From the NCBI RefSeq assembly GCF_900143525.1, contig NZ_FREZ01000014.1, positions 58,427 to 122,426 of the forward strand: a stretch of 64,000 bases of DNA. Reading direction: 5' to 3'. Both the position numbers and the translations under genes were made by a program. Origin of the DNA: Ruegeria sp. Alg231-54 (GTDB lineage Bacteria; Pseudomonadota; Alphaproteobacteria; Rhodobacterales; Rhodobacteraceae). Numbering within the stretch: position 1 is the stretch's first letter; each line of letters starts with the position of its first letter. The notes beneath the pieces are model-generated. The model saw nothing but the letters and a program-made list of their open reading frames with translations, ran no database searches and had not been told where the DNA came from. Below are positions 9,614 to 18,326 of the stretch, piece by piece.

Positions 9614-10357
9614 TTACTTTGCGACGCAGGCGTTTCTGACCGGTTCGATCAGTGCATCCGGGCGTTCTACAAGATCGAAACGCCAATGTCTTGGAGACCA
9701 ATTGTAAACCCTTTGGTCGTCCGGATGATCTACGATCATCAAACCGTGAAAGTACCATTCAGACGTCGATTTGTACCCGGTTTTTGTTGTGTAGAATGAG
9801 AATCCACGTAGCTCGTGCAGGGTTTCGATCGGAGAATTCTCTGAATGCTCGGCGATGCAAGAGGGTGAACCGTCCGCGATCAACCGTGCTTGAAACAAGA
9901 GCATCGGAATCGTCAGCAGGGACCAGAGCGCGATCAGAGTCGAGATCGATATCCCGATTTTCGCAGTCCGTGATGGATTTGGCTTCCCATCACGACCCGA
10001 CCAAATGAGAAAGCTCGATGCAATCGCGATCGATAAGCTGATCCCATGCAATAGCTGAGTGTCCGAAAATAAGGCGAGCACGCCGGATGCCAGTGTCAGC
10101 AGTAGTCCAATCACAACTGACGAGATCGCCAGAAATACTGCTAGAAGACGCGGGATTGGACACATCCCCAGCAAGCCAAGTCCACCAATGCATATGGGTG
10201 CGGCTGGGATGAGCCAAACGAGCAGAAACAAGCATTGAATGAACAATAAGAGGGCTTTTCTGTCCGTGTTTGGTTCGAACAATTGCGGATCTAACGGCTG
10301 CATGTAGGCAATAAAGATCAGCACAGCATAGGCGAAGAATAGGACTTTGTATCTCAA
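9614..10357 (-). CDS. Uncharacterised integral membrane protein
   Basis: A 247-residue protein not recognised from sequence. About five or six hydrophobic segments are visible (residues 4-20, 36-65, 70-95, 100-118, 135-155), followed by a soluble C-terminal domain of roughly 90 residues containing two cysteines (in PSCIAEH and NACVAK) and a Trp/Tyr-rich stretch (SEWYFHGLMIV). It is convergent with the DUF2235 gene, the stops lying only 3 bp apart. Base composition is clearly more A+T-rich than the neighbours, which may point to acquisition by transfer. No conserved catalytic motif is apparent. Confidence 0.6.
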   Translation of the reverse strand: MRYKVLFFAYAVLIFIAYMQPLDPQLFEPNTDRKALLLFIQCLFLLVWLIPAAPICIGGLGLLGMCPIPRLLAVFLAISSVVIGLLLTLASGVLALFSDTQLLHGISLSIAIASSFLIWSGRDGKPNPSRTAKIGISISTLIALWSLLTIPMLLFQARLIADGSPSCIAEHSENSPIETLHELRGFSFYTTKTGYKSTSEWYFHGLMIVDHPDDQRVYNWSPRHWRFDLVERPDALIEPVRNACVAK

Positions 10358-10387
10358 TCTTGGTGGAATAGCAGAATCTCTCTGGTC

Positions 10388-10426
10388 AAAAAATGCCTGA
10401 CCACCCGCCTTTCGATGGGTGGTCAG
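10388..10426 (-). terminator. Intrinsic terminator of gcrA
   Basis: A perfect 10-bp inverted repeat (CTGACCACCC / GGGTGGTCAG, 10-base loop). Reading the minus strand the stem is followed by GCATTTTTT, so it terminates the gcrA transcript coming from 10483. Confidence 0.8.
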
Positions 10427-10482
10427 TTAAGAAAACAAGTCGCCCGTGTCACACCAAGAGACCAGCGCGCACGCCTAAGAGT

Positions 10483-11058
10483 TTACCGCCGCCGGTCGCG
10501 ACGCGAGCTCATTGGCTGGAAGGCTACGCCAACATGCGCTTCGCAATAAGGTTTACCCGCTTCAACCGGCAGGCCGCAGAACCAGAAATCCTCGGTCGCG
10601 GGGTCGCCAACGGGCCATTTGCAGGTCTTCTCGGTCAGTTCCATCAGCGTCAGCTTCTTGGCCTTCTTCTCGATCTCGTTGACCTTGGCCAGCGCCTCGG
10701 GGCTGATTTCGTTGGCCGAAGGCTGCGGCGGCAGTGGCTGACCAGCCGGTATGATCTGGCGGCGCGCCGGAACGGCCGGTTTTGTCTCGGCTGCAGGTGC
10801 CGGCGTTGGGCGCGCCGGTTCGGTCTTAGGCGCGGGCCTTGGCTTGGCCTCGGCCTTGGGCGCGGGTGCCGGTTTTTCCTTGGGTTCGGATTTAGCCGGC
10901 GAGGCACCGGTTGCGCGGTTCGACAGACCCAGACGGTGCACCTTGCCGATCACCGCATTGCGGGTTACGCCGCCCAGTTCCTTGGCGATCTGGCTGGCCG
11001 ACTGGCCCTCGCCCCACATTTTTTTCAGCAGTTCTACGCGCTCGTCAGTCCAGGACAT
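10483..11058 (-). CDS. gcrA: GcrA cell-cycle regulator
   Basis: A 191-residue GcrA protein. The N-terminal 45 residues (SWTDERVELLKKMW...GGVTRNAVIGKVHRLGL) form the helix-turn-helix that recognises DNA, in Caulobacter at CcrM-methylated GANTC sites; a long Ala/Pro/Lys-rich linker follows, and the C-terminal module (CKWPVGDP...FWFCGLP...YCEAHVGVAF) carries conserved cysteines and binds sigma-70 RNA polymerase. GcrA activates S-phase and division genes in alphaproteobacteria. Two adjacent ATGs exist (11061, 11058); GAAAGG is better spaced for the second, and MSWTDE is the family N-terminus. The gene stands alone with its own terminator. Confidence 0.97.
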   Translation of the reverse strand: MSWTDERVELLKKMWGEGQSASQIAKELGGVTRNAVIGKVHRLGLSNRATGASPAKSEPKEKPAPAPKAEAKPRPAPKTEPARPTPAPAAETKPAVPARRQIIPAGQPLPPQPSANEISPEALAKVNEIEKKAKKLTLMELTEKTCKWPVGDPATEDFWFCGLPVEAGKPYCEAHVGVAFQPMSSRRDRRR

Positions 11059-11184
11059 CATTTGCCTTTCAAAAGCGGAAAGCGGCCCCGGATTCGGGCC
11101 GCCTTGGGAATTCGTCTCAGCCCCCTATTTTAATCACTGCGAGCCGAGTTACAAGCGGTTCTCGAATCAGGATGAGGGCAGGTG

Positions 11185-11988
11185 ATGCAGATTTCCGCAG
11201 ATCAGAGCGAACGGCGTTTCGGAACAGTTAACTGGATGGGGCTCTACACGCTGGCCCAACGCGAAACATTGCGGTTTCTGGCGGTCTGGACACAAACCCT
11301 GTTGGCGCCGCTTGTGACGGCCGGGCTGTTCCTGCTGATCTTCAATATCGCCATCAGTCCGGGGCGTCCGGATGTAATGGGGGTGCCGTTCCTGACCTTT
11401 CTGGCGCCCGGCATTATGATGATGACCGTGATCCAGAATGCGTTCGCCAACACTTCTTCGTCGATGGTGATCGCCAAAGTGCAGGGAAACATCGTCGATA
11501 CGTTGATGCCGCCTTTGTCCCCGCTTGAGATCCTGCTGGGCTATCTGGCCGGTGGCGTCGCACGCGGCGTTCTGATCGCTTGTGTGGTTGCGGTCGCACT
11601 TGCGCTGGTTTTGGGCATATACCCGCAAAACCCGTTATTTGCCCTGATATTCGTAGTTCTGGGTGGCGCATTCATGGGGGCCTTAGGCCTGTTCGCCGGT
11701 ATTTTTGCCAACAAGTTTGATCAGATGGCGGCCATCACGAACTTCATCGTGACACCATTGGCTTTCCTGTCGGGTACGTTTTACTCGGTCCAGGCGCTGC
11801 CTCCTATCCTGAATCGGGTGAGTCATGTGAACCCGGTCTTCTATCTGATTGACGGTCTGAGGTATGGTATGATCGGCGTGTCCGACAGCTCACCCTGGTT
11901 GGGAATTGCCGTTTGCACCGGTGCCACTCTGCTGGTCGGCGTGCTGACTTGGCAGATGTTGCGGACGGGGTATCGCCTAAAGGCTTAA
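11185..11988 (+). CDS. ABC-2 type transporter permease
   Basis: A 267-residue membrane protein of the ABC-2 permease family (NodJ/YadH type) with about six membrane spans. Typical segments are TLLAPLVTAGLFLLIF, FLAPGIMMMTVIQNAFAN, and near the C-terminus PLAFLSGTFYSVQALPPIL followed by NPVFYLIDGLRYG, the conserved ABC-2 signature region. Such permeases export polysaccharide, lipid or drugs with a separate ATPase. No ATP-binding protein lies next to it in this window, so the partner must be encoded elsewhere. A GTG codon directly precedes the ATG at 11185; GAGGGCAGG sits just upstream. It is convergent with the MFS gene, overlapping by 4 bp. Confidence 0.85.
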   Translation: MQISADQSERRFGTVNWMGLYTLAQRETLRFLAVWTQTLLAPLVTAGLFLLIFNIAISPGRPDVMGVPFLTFLAPGIMMMTVIQNAFANTSSSMVIAKVQGNIVDTLMPPLSPLEILLGYLAGGVARGVLIACVVAVALALVLGIYPQNPLFALIFVVLGGAFMGALGLFAGIFANKFDQMAAITNFIVTPLAFLSGTFYSVQALPPILNRVSHVNPVFYLIDGLRYGMIGVSDSSPWLGIAVCTGATLLVGVLTWQMLRTGYRLKA

Positions 11989-13220
11989 CCCGTCTCGGCC
12001 AGTGAACCGGGTTGAAAAGTCATTCTGGGCTTTCCCAATCGGGGGTGCAGATTTGCGGCCACGGCCCAGGCCCCGAACAGGGCCAAACCTCCGACAGCAA
12101 AAACCCCGGCGACGGGTAAGATCAGAAGGACCAGTGAAGCAACTCCGGGTGTCAGAATGCCGGAAACGTCGCGGTAGCTGGAATATATCGCTGACATTTC
12201 GGTGCGTTCGGGCGGTTTCACGGCCATGAGGAATGGCAGCCCTGCGCAAATGTCCAGAACGATCAGCCAGGTGGACCCAAGAACCAACGCCGCAACCGCC
12301 GCGATCGGCCAACCTGCGATTGCCCCAGCGGTTACAAAGCAGGTTCCGCAGGCAGCAAAACCCACGCGGACTGCTATGCGAATCGAACGCCCCTGCACCC
12401 AGCGCAGAATCAGCGGAGCTGCGAACAGCATCGCATTGGTTGTGGACAGAAGGATGCCGCCCAGTTGCTCACCCAGCCCGTTTTGAATGGCGAAGATGGG
12501 TAGATACACTACGTAGATCCACCAGCCGCAGGATCGGATCATGGCGAAAAGGTACCCGGCCACCAACCGCGGCTGGGCGAAGAAGCGCGGCAGAAAGGCC
12601 AGCGGGTTTTTTGCGGTGCCTCGCGCCTTGGTGATCAACTTGCCATTGCCCAACCGCATGCGCCAGAACTGTATCAGCATGACCGCACCTGCCACCGCGC
12701 TGATGACAAAGGGGGCAGGGGCCCATACCTCCAGCAATAAGACGCCGGCCATCGGGCCGCCCGCCCAGCCGAGGGCGCTGTAAAACATGCGGCTGGTCTC
12801 GCATTTGCCCAGCTCGATTTTGCTGATGTAATCTAGGACATAAGCATTGAAGCAAATGAATGTGACCACTGTCGCGACCGTGTTCAGGGCAAGGGCACCG
12901 ACCACTGCCGCCGGGCTGCCCTCAATCGCCAGAAGGGCACCACCGATGAACATGAGGCAACCAACAGTGTACGCCCATCTGCGCGGTATGAAGCGGATCA
13001 GGAACGGCACCATCAGCCCCGCAATCAACGAGATAACGCCGACCAGAAAATACAGGAATGATACCGAAGACGCATCACCCAATGCTCGGTACATGGCCAG
13101 TGGAAAGACCGATATCAGAATTCCGCGGACAATCGCCTCGAACCCGGCAAGGATACCGAAGTCGCGGACTGAAGGTGCTGGGGCATGGCGCACCCATTCG
13201 GGGATACGGCGTTCGTGCAT
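11985..13220 (-). CDS. Major facilitator superfamily transporter
   Basis: A 411-residue protein with about twelve hydrophobic segments in two sets of six. The loop between segments 2 and 3 carries basic residues (PFLIRFIPRRWAYT), the usual MFS A-motif position, and the central loop contains LGNGKLITKARGTAKNP. The N-terminal soluble stretch (MHERRIPEWVRHAPAP) is polar. A conserved charged segment near the end (MAVKPPERTEMSAIYSSYRD) resembles the second A-like motif of drug and sugar efflux MFS proteins. Substrate and direction are not deducible. It lies between the convergent ABC permease and the co-oriented EamA gene, 112 bp apart. Confidence 0.82.
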   Translation of the reverse strand: MHERRIPEWVRHAPAPSVRDFGILAGFEAIVRGILISVFPLAMYRALGDASSVSFLYFLVGVISLIAGLMVPFLIRFIPRRWAYTVGCLMFIGGALLAIEGSPAAVVGALALNTVATVVTFICFNAYVLDYISKIELGKCETSRMFYSALGWAGGPMAGVLLLEVWAPAPFVISAVAGAVMLIQFWRMRLGNGKLITKARGTAKNPLAFLPRFFAQPRLVAGYLFAMIRSCGWWIYVVYLPIFAIQNGLGEQLGGILLSTTNAMLFAAPLILRWVQGRSIRIAVRVGFAACGTCFVTAGAIAGWPIAAVAALVLGSTWLIVLDICAGLPFLMAVKPPERTEMSAIYSSYRDVSGILTPGVASLVLLILPVAGVFAVGGLALFGAWAVAANLHPRLGKPRMTFQPGSLAETG

Positions 13221-13332
13221 GGGTAAACTCTCAAATCAACTGAGGTTACATTGCGCCAGATCAATCCGCGTTCTTCCGGGTTTGCGACATACAGGTCGCC
13301 CTCGGGCCATGTCAGGAAAACTTTTTAGAGTT

Positions 13333-14217
13333 TCAGGCTTGCCGCGCCCGCGCTTCACGCCAGACAAGAATAAGTCCGCCGGTCAGAATTATGGCTGAGC
13401 CGATCATGCTGATCCCGTCCGGAATCACGCCGAATATCGCAAAATCGTAGAATGCGGCGAAAATCAGCGTCGCATAGCTGATCGGGGCAACGAATGAGGC
13501 GTCCGCCCGCGCCATTCCGTTCACAAAACACGCCTGCGCGCAGGCCATCAGCGCGCCAATACCCGCCAGCGCTGCCCATTGTTCTAAAGTTGGCATCTGG
13601 AGTACAAAGCTCACCGCGACAGAGGCAATCGTCAGACCCATCGCGTTGTTGATCAGCAGGATCTGGATTGGGATTTCACGACCCGAGAGTTTCTTAATGA
13701 ATATCAACTCCATACCGATGACTGCGGCTGCGGTCAGTGCCAGAAGAGCGGCAGGTTGAAAGCTATCGGGTGTCGGGCGCAACAGAATCAGCGCCCCAAT
13801 CAGCGCCACCGCAGCCGCCAGCCAGCGCCACGGGCCGACGCCTTCTTTCAGCAGCGGGATTGCCAACACCATTGCAAAGACTGGGTTCAAAAAAGAAATC
13901 GCCGTCGCATCAGCGATCGGAATGAACGCGACCGAGGCGAACATCAGCGTAATCCCGACCCAGCCGAAACTTGTGCGCCCGACATGCAGCCCCCAATGCG
14001 GACGTTGCAAGCGGGGCCGCATCACGCCTACGGCTGTGACGATCACGATAAAGGCAAACAGAAACCGCCCATGGCTGATCTGCATTGGATGCAGCGCGGG
14101 ACCCAACGTGTCCGTCCCCAAGGCTTTGGCCAGCAGGGTGGTCCCGGCCAGCAAGGCACTGGCGGCGGTGATCAGCACGGCCGCAAGAGGCGGATTGTGG
14201 GCTTTGGCGACAAACAT
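13333..14217 (-). CDS. EamA/DMT-family transporter
   Basis: A 294-residue protein with ten hydrophobic segments made of two EamA repeats of five helices. Marker segments are SFGWVGITLMFASVAFIPIADATAI and FLNPVFAMVLAIPLLKEGV in repeat one, and ISYATLIFAAFYDFAIFG...IGSAIILTGGLILVWRE in repeat two. The drug/metabolite transporter family exports amino acids, nucleotides or drugs; this subgroup (RhaT/RarD-like) has no predictable substrate. The initiating ATG at 14217 follows a weak ribosome site. It is divergent from argD across a 293-bp intergenic region. Confidence 0.85.
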   Translation of the reverse strand: MFVAKAHNPPLAAVLITAASALLAGTTLLAKALGTDTLGPALHPMQISHGRFLFAFIVIVTAVGVMRPRLQRPHWGLHVGRTSFGWVGITLMFASVAFIPIADATAISFLNPVFAMVLAIPLLKEGVGPWRWLAAAVALIGALILLRPTPDSFQPAALLALTAAAVIGMELIFIKKLSGREIPIQILLINNAMGLTIASVAVSFVLQMPTLEQWAALAGIGALMACAQACFVNGMARADASFVAPISYATLIFAAFYDFAIFGVIPDGISMIGSAIILTGGLILVWREARARQA

Positions 14218-14448
14218 ATGTCAGCGGTGCGTCAGCATGGGGTAAATGGCAAGCGACAAATGTCGTGCACACAAGTATTTTCAGCGTCCGCAAATTTCAG
14301 GGTTTTCAGACGCCTCGGACAGCGCTATACGGCGGCTTATGATCAAAAACGCACATATCCTGCGACTCCGACGCCGACGCTTTGCCGCGTAACCGGCCTC
14401 TTTGATCTATTTGCGCTGTTCAAATCGGCGCAATTTCCACCAAATCAG

Positions 14449-14475
14449 TTGACGAACACAGGCCGAGTGTATCAC
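14449..14475 (+). promoter_or_regulatory. Possible sigma-70 promoter for argD
   Basis: TTGACG at 14449-14454 and TATCAC at 14470-14475 with a 15-base spacer, about 35 bp before the argD start. The spacer is short, so the call is weak. Confidence 0.3.
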
Positions 14476-14510
14476 TCACAAGGCTCAAACTACCTGAAAA
14501 GGATGATCCC

Positions 14511-15698
14511 ATGATCCCGTCCGTTCTGCCGACCTACAACCGCGCGCCCCTGACTTTCGTGAAGGGTGAAGGCGCCTGGCTGACCGAGGCGGATGGCCGA
14601 CGTTTTCTGGATCTGGGCGCAGGGATCGCCGTAAATGCGCTGGGCCATGCACATCCCGCACTGGTCAATGCCCTGACCGAGCAGGCGCACGCGCTGTGGC
14701 ATGTTTCAAACCTCTACCACATCCCGCAGCAGCAGGCGCTGGCCGACAAACTGGTCGAGCACACCTTTGCCGATACCGTGTTCTTCACAAACTCGGGCAC
14801 CGAGTCTTGCGAACTGGCCGTGAAAATGGCCCGCAAGTATTTCTATGACAAGGATCAGCCTGAACGGGTCGAGATCATCACTTTTGACGGCTCGTTCCAC
14901 GGCCGGTCATCGGCTGGTATTGCCGCTGCCGGGTCTGAGAAGATGATCAAAGGCTTCGGTCCACTGCTGCCGGGCTTTGTTCATGTCATGTTTGGCGACC
15001 TCGATGGCGTCACCAATGCGATCACCGAAAAAACCGCCGCGATTATGATCGAACCCGTGCAGGGCGAGGGCGGCATCCGTCCGGTCCCAGACGCCGAACT
15101 CAAATCCCTGCGCCAGATTTGCGATGACAACGGCCTGCTTTTGATCCTCGATGAGGTGCAATGTGGCGTAGGTCGTTCCGGCAAGCTGTTCGCCCATGAA
15201 TGGGCTGGAATTACCCCGGACATCATGATGGTCGCCAAAGGCATCGGCGGCGGCTTCCCTCTAGGGGCGGTTCTGGCCACGGAAGACGCCGCCAGCGGTA
15301 TGACGGCAGGCACGCATGGCTCTACCTATGGCGGCAACCCGCTGGGCTGTGCCGTGGGCTGCGCCGTTATTGATCAGGTGGCGACACCAGCATTCCTGGA
15401 TGGCGTCAACCGCAAGGCCGGGATGCTGCGCCAGAAGCTCGAAGGGCTAATCGCCGAGCACCCGGAGGTCTTCGAAGAAGTGCGCGGAACCGGCCTGATG
15501 CTGGGCCTGAAGTGCAATGCGCCCAATATCGACATGGTCAACGCCGGTTATGACAATGAGGTTATTACCGTCCCAGCCGCCGATAACGTGATCCGCCTGC
15601 TTCCGCCGCTGACATTGACCGAGGATGACATCGCCCAGGCCGTGATCCGCCTCGACAAAGCCGCTGCGCAGGTCGAAGAGTCAATGGCCTCGGCCTAA
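14511..15698 (+). CDS. argD: Acetylornithine/succinylornithine-type aminotransferase
   Basis: A 395-residue class III PLP aminotransferase. The PLP lysine is K243 in MMVAKGIGGGFPLGA; the phosphate-binding NSGTES motif, the FDGSFHGRS segment, EPVQGEGG and LDEVQCGVGR are all in the order expected for ArgD. It converts N-acetylglutamate semialdehyde to N-acetylornithine in arginine synthesis and may also act in lysine synthesis. The ATG is preceded by GAAAAGGATGATCCC, and it is the first gene of an apparent operon with argF 28 bp downstream. The immediate linkage to argF supports argD over other class III aminotransferases. Confidence 0.95.
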   Translation: MIPSVLPTYNRAPLTFVKGEGAWLTEADGRRFLDLGAGIAVNALGHAHPALVNALTEQAHALWHVSNLYHIPQQQALADKLVEHTFADTVFFTNSGTESCELAVKMARKYFYDKDQPERVEIITFDGSFHGRSSAGIAAAGSEKMIKGFGPLLPGFVHVMFGDLDGVTNAITEKTAAIMIEPVQGEGGIRPVPDAELKSLRQICDDNGLLLILDEVQCGVGRSGKLFAHEWAGITPDIMMVAKGIGGGFPLGAVLATEDAASGMTAGTHGSTYGGNPLGCAVGCAVIDQVATPAFLDGVNRKAGMLRQKLEGLIAEHPEVFEEVRGTGLMLGLKCNAPNIDMVNAGYDNEVITVPAADNVIRLLPPLTLTEDDIAQAVIRLDKAAAQVEESMASA

Positions 15699-15726
15699 GT
15701 CACACCCGAATGAAAAGTGAACTGAA

Positions 15727-16653
15727 ATGAACCATTTCCTCGATATCCATAAAACCGACGCGGGCGATCTGCGGACCATGATTGATCAGGCGGGCGCTAT
15801 GAAACAGGCGCGCCTGGGCCGTCCAAAGGCAGCGCTTGATGACGAACAGCCTCTGAAAGACCGCATGGTCGCGCTGATCTTCGAAAAACCGTCTACCAGA
15901 ACGCGCGTGTCATTTGACGTAGGCGTGCGTCAGATGGGGGGGCAGACCATGGTGCTGTCCGGGAAGGACATGCAACTGGGCCACGGCGAAACCATCGCCG
16001 ACACCGCCCGCGTCCTATCGCGCTATGTCGACATGATCATGATCCGGACCTTCGATGAGACCATTCTGACCGAGATGTCGGAATACTCGGACGTGCCAGT
16101 CATCAACGGCCTGACGGACCGCACCCATCCCTGCCAGATCATGGCGGATGTGCTGACGTTTGAGGAACACCGCGGCCCGATTGCAGGCAAGAAAGTAGTC
16201 TGGACCGGTGACGGCAACAATGTTTGCGCCTCGTTCCTGCATGCTGCGGGTCAGTTCGGGTTTGATTTCACCTTCACCGGCCCGGCCCAGCTTGATCCGG
16301 AAGAAGAGTTCATGGGGCTTGCCCGTCAAAAGGGCTCGAAAATCGTGGTCGAACGAGACCCGTACAAAGCGGTTGAGGGTGCGGATCTGGTGGTCGCTGA
16401 TACCTGGGTCTCAATGCACGATTCTCAGTCCGCCAAGGAGCGTCGCCACAACATGCTGCGCCCCTATCAGGTAAACGCCGAGCTGATGTCCCACGCAAAA
16501 CCGGACGCGCTATTCATGCACTGCCTGCCTGCCCACCGCGAAGAAGAGGCGACATCCGAAGTGATGGACGGCCCCAACTCGGTCATCTTCGACGAGGCCG
16601 AAAACCGTCTGCACGCGCAAAAGGCCGTGATGCGCTGGTGTCTGGGCGTCTGA
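15727..16653 (+). CDS. argF: Ornithine carbamoyltransferase
   Basis: A 308-residue anabolic OTCase making citrulline from ornithine and carbamoyl phosphate. The carbamoyl-phosphate-binding STRTR lies at residues 56-60; DRTHPCQ follows in the middle; and the ornithine-binding HCLPAH loop is at residues 265-270. Length and motif order match bacterial ArgF without truncation. The gene is 28 bp after argD and 12 bp before a small tautomerase gene, so the three are probably one transcript. It acts in the cytoplasm as a trimer in characterised homologues. Confidence 0.97.
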   Translation: MNHFLDIHKTDAGDLRTMIDQAGAMKQARLGRPKAALDDEQPLKDRMVALIFEKPSTRTRVSFDVGVRQMGGQTMVLSGKDMQLGHGETIADTARVLSRYVDMIMIRTFDETILTEMSEYSDVPVINGLTDRTHPCQIMADVLTFEEHRGPIAGKKVVWTGDGNNVCASFLHAAGQFGFDFTFTGPAQLDPEEEFMGLARQKGSKIVVERDPYKAVEGADLVVADTWVSMHDSQSAKERRHNMLRPYQVNAELMSHAKPDALFMHCLPAHREEEATSEVMDGPNSVIFDEAENRLHAQKAVMRWCLGV

Positions 16654-16665
16654 ACGGAGCCCACC

Positions 16666-17013
16666 ATGCCTCATATCACACTGGAGTTTTCGAAAGGCAT
16701 AGAGCAGGTCCATGATGTTCAGGCAATTTGCGATCAGCTATTTGCCTTGCTGGCTGAACATCGTGAATTCGACGCTGAAACGATAAAAATCCGCGCCATT
16801 CCGGTAGAATACTACCGTATCGGCACAGATCCCCAAAGCTTTGTCCACGCCACGCTTCTGCTGATGCAGGGTCGTGACGAGGCGACGCGCTCTGAGCTTA
16901 ACGCGGCCATATTGGAGGTTCTGTCGGCGGCCTTGCCCGACGTTGGCAGCCTTACGGTGCAAGACGTTCAGATGAACCGCACTTCCTACGCGAAACGGCT
17001 GGCCGGACCATAA
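16666..17013 (+). CDS. 5-carboxymethyl-2-hydroxymuconate isomerase-like tautomerase
   Basis: A 115-residue protein of the CHMI branch of the tautomerase superfamily, in which the N-terminal proline exposed after methionine removal is the catalytic base; here the sequence begins MPHITLEFS, keeping that proline. True CHMI acts in homoprotocatechuate degradation, but no other gene of that pathway is present. It sits 12 bp after argF and is probably co-transcribed with it; a link to arginine metabolism is not established. Substrate therefore remains open. Confidence 0.75.
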   Translation: MPHITLEFSKGIEQVHDVQAICDQLFALLAEHREFDAETIKIRAIPVEYYRIGTDPQSFVHATLLLMQGRDEATRSELNAAILEVLSAALPDVGSLTVQDVQMNRTSYAKRLAGP

Positions 17014-17045
17014 CCAGTGCCCGGCTGCTTTCGGCGATGTGTTGT

Positions 17046-17645
17046 TCAGCTGGGTCGCCTGATATCCCAAATTCGCACTTTCGCGAGCGTCGCGACGCTC
17101 GCCAACACGACCAGACCGCATAGCGCCCATTTAGTCATGACCTCCATAGTGCCTTCAATCAGCAGGGCATGTACGACGCTGCCTAGAATGGTGATGATCG
17201 CAAGGCTCGCATGACCCAACCTCCAGACGCGAAACCGCCAGCCAAGGCGCGTGCGAGAAAGACCTAGAAACGCGGCTCCGAACGTGGCCCACATCGCAAT
17301 CACACCCCAAGCCGAAAACGGTGTCGGTGAAACAAATAACAGAGCGTCAATAACGTCGGGCGGGCTGGTGATCCACAAACCACCGACATGGATCAGAATG
17401 GCTGCAACTAATGCCAGCCCACACCACCTATGCCAATGGCGGTTGGCAACCGGGGTCAGCCCCGGCAACAAACGGCCCGCAAGCAGCGGCTGCATCAACA
17501 GCAGACACATTGAAATAACACCGGCAAATCCGGCCGTGATGTAGATCGGTTCACGCCATGCCAGCTGAGGGCTCGCCGCCGCCGCGATAATCGGTACGGC
17601 CATGGCAAGGATCACAAAGGTCCAGATTACTAGGCTTCGACGCAC
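17046..17645 (-). CDS. Ferric reductase-like heme membrane protein
   Basis: A 199-residue protein with about six hydrophobic segments. Histidines in the paired positions expected for heme b ligation occur in NRHWHRWCGLALVAAILIHVGG and in WRLGHASLAIITILGSVVHALL, which fits the ferric-reductase-like transmembrane domain found in MsrQ, YedZ and bacterial ferric reductases. There is no FAD/NADPH domain, so it would need a separate electron donor. It begins 5 bp after the stop of a Tat-exported dioxygenase-like gene on the same strand, so the pair is almost certainly co-transcribed and may act together across the inner membrane. Confidence 0.75.
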   Translation of the reverse strand: MRRSLVIWTFVILAMAVPIIAAAASPQLAWREPIYITAGFAGVISMCLLLMQPLLAGRLLPGLTPVANRHWHRWCGLALVAAILIHVGGLWITSPPDVIDALLFVSPTPFSAWGVIAMWATFGAAFLGLSRTRLGWRFRVWRLGHASLAIITILGSVVHALLIEGTMEVMTKWALCGLVVLASVATLAKVRIWDIRRPS

Positions 17646-17650
17646 TGCGG

Positions 17651-18139
17651 TTAGGCAGGCTGCAGAACGAAATGCGCGGCCAAGGTTTTGTCCTTGGAGC
17701 TGCCCATAATTGGGCGCAGGAAAACCGTTTCGAACTCACCACTGTCATAAGCTAGATGGCCGTGTGGCTGGCCAAAGGCGGGTACGATCTGCGGCATCTC
17801 CAGTCGGAACTCACCATTGGCATCGGTCAGAGTTGCGCCGTGGCTCTGCGGATCGCGTTCGTGGCCTTCTGTCGTATGCGCCCAGATCTGGATGCGCTGA
17901 CCGGGCAGGGGGGCACCGTCCCCGGCGCGTCGCACTGTTCCGGTCATCCAGAACCCGCCGCTGCCAATCCGGTCAACGATGGGCGCGCCGGGACGGTAAT
18001 TGTTGGACCCTCCGCGCATGGATGCGATGGGGGCCACGCCACTTGCGCGCGCTGGCACCAAAAAGCCTGTCGCACCCGTTGCCAGAACAGCCCCAGACGC
18101 CAAAACCAAAGAACGACGAGAGAACGTAAGACCAGGCAT
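17651..18139 (-). CDS. Tat-exported intradiol dioxygenase-like protein
   Basis: A 162-residue protein with an N-terminal twin-arginine signal (SRRSLVLASGAVLATGATGFLV). The mature part has the intradiol-dioxygenase beta-sandwich pattern: VRRAGDGAPLPGQRIQIWAH, then TLTDANGEFRLEMP, then QPHGHLAY, the last carrying the paired histidines that bind iron in the family. The two tyrosine ligands of true catechol and protocatechuate dioxygenases are not in their usual places (phenylalanine occurs before QPHGH), so ring-cleaving activity is doubtful. The start at 18139 is chosen because GAGAGG precedes it and the signal then begins normally. It is the first gene of a two-gene unit with the ferric-reductase-like protein. 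Confidence 0.7.
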   Translation of the reverse strand: MPGLTFSRRSLVLASGAVLATGATGFLVPARASGVAPIASMRGGSNNYRPGAPIVDRIGSGGFWMTGTVRRAGDGAPLPGQRIQIWAHTTEGHERDPQSHGATLTDANGEFRLEMPQIVPAFGQPHGHLAYDSGEFETVFLRPIMGSSKDKTLAAHFVLQPA

Positions 18140-18326
18140 GCAAACCTCTCTTTTCAAGTGTTTCACCACGCCTCGACAATGCCGGGCATCCTTTCAGCGG
18201 AAAGATAGCACGATTGTTTCAGTTTCCGAGGGGTCGCGCAGCGGGGGTGACAAATTGTGAATTCCTTTGACCGTGCCCCCGCGCAGGTGCCATCCTGAAA
18301 TCCGTCAGTTCGGGGAGTCCTGCACT

